A stretch of DNA of 13,309 bases from positions 1 to 13,309 of the forward strand of contig CAKPKZ010000031.1 in assembly GCA_934167435.1 (NCBI GenBank). Direction: 5' to 3'. The DNA is from an uncultured Clostridia bacterium (lineage in GTDB: Bacteria; Bacillota; Clostridia; TANB77; CAG-508). Below are positions 12,987-13,309 of this stretch, piece after piece (positions within the stretch are counted from its first letter, which is position 1; every line of letters begins with the position of its first letter). The position numbers were made by a program, and so were the translations under genes. The notes under the pieces are model-generated. The model worked only from the letters and a program-made list of their open reading frames with translations. It was not told the DNA's origin and did not search any database.

Positions 12987-13309
12987 ATGAAAATACAAGG
13001 TTTAGCTATAATATTTATTATTATAATATTGCCAATGTCTATAATTTTAGCTGTATATACACAAAGCCAAATAAAGACTTTAGACATGCAAGTAACATAT
13101 GATTCAAAATTAATAAATGCTACGTATGATGGAATAAAAGCATTTCAGTTAAATTCCCAAACAAAAATGACAGCAAATTTAACAGATTCTAGGATTCAAG
13201 ATATAGAAGCATCAGCAGTAACTTTTTTTAATTCTTTGGCTTCTAATTTTAATATGGCTGGGTATGGAAAAAAAGTGTTACAAAATTATGTTCCTGCTGT
13301 AGTATACAC
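12987..13309 (+). CDS. N-terminal part of a single-span membrane protein (partial, 3' end outside window)
   Basis: An open frame from ATG 12987 runs to the window edge: 107 complete codons plus two bases. AAAGG (12973-12977) lies 9 bases upstream. It begins MKIQGLAIIFIIIILPMSII with one span (about 6-24), followed by AVYTQSQIKTLDMQVTYDSK and a helical region with LINATYDGIKAFQLNSQTKM and EASAVTFFNSLASNF. The exposed part is rich in Asn, Gln, Ser and Thr and has little charge, as expected of a secreted or surface-displayed subunit. It is the next gene of the Tad-like operon, after a hairpin. I do not recognise the family. A larger minor pilin or TadF/TadG-like protein is possible, but the full length is needed. 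Confidence 0.72.
   Translation, partial: MKIQGLAIIFIIIILPMSIILAVYTQSQIKTLDMQVTYDSKLINATYDGIKAFQLNSQTKMTANLTDSRIQDIEASAVTFFNSLASNFNMAGYGKKVLQNYVPAVVY

Noticed and set aside
5856..13309. A conjugative or phage origin for the secretion-like locus
   Set aside because: No integrase, relaxase, capsid, tail or transposase gene and no attachment repeats are visible; base composition and gene spacing match the flanking housekeeping genes.

Overview
The window is strongly AT-rich, with A/T-ending codons, AGA arginine and strong AGGAGG ribosome sites. It comes from a low-GC, endospore-forming member of the Clostridia (Bacillota), most likely an uncultured gut-type lineage. The support is an alpha/beta-type small acid-soluble spore protein gene, an L21 leader RNA ahead of rplU-rpmA, and a secretin-free, monoderm-style pilus or secretion locus. 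I cannot name the genus from sequence alone.

Layout. Bases 1-200 hold the 3' end of an alpha-amylase-type glycoside hydrolase. Bases 216-1104 are the ribosomal unit: promoter, L21 leader RNA, rplU (L21), rpmA (L27) and an intrinsic terminator. L27 has no N-terminal extension, and the L27-processing protease gene prp/ysxB, usually found between rplU and rpmA in Firmicutes, is absent. Bases 1113-1685 hold an orphan 141-aa protein of unknown function with its own extended -10 promoter and a strong terminator, which is shared with the convergent spore-protein gene at 1797-1994 (minus strand). Bases 2107-3035 hold a Cof-type HAD phosphatase with its own promoter.

From 3181 to the right edge (over 10 kb, cut off by the window) a single co-directional, tightly spaced operon encodes a divergent Tad/Flp-like machine. 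In order it carries a CpaB-like SAF-domain membrane protein; two consecutive CpaE/TadZ-like P-loop proteins, one without a Walker A motif and one with an altered one; a CpaF/TadA-like secretion ATPase that unusually begins with a transmembrane segment; a single 692-aa membrane protein that looks like TadB and TadC joined; five small pilin-like paralogues; and two further small single-span membrane proteins, the last one incomplete.

By analogy with Tad systems, the ATPase would power the TadB/C platform to extract or assemble the single-span pilin-like subunits, while the TadZ-like pair would place the machine in the cell and CpaB would act on the outer face of the membrane. The most unusual point is that four paralogues start directly with MENASKAL or MENAADAL, with in-frame stop codons just upstream, so they have no prepilin leader. 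No prepilin peptidase, secretin or TadD/TadG gene is visible here. The locus may be a little-described, leaderless branch of the Tad family.
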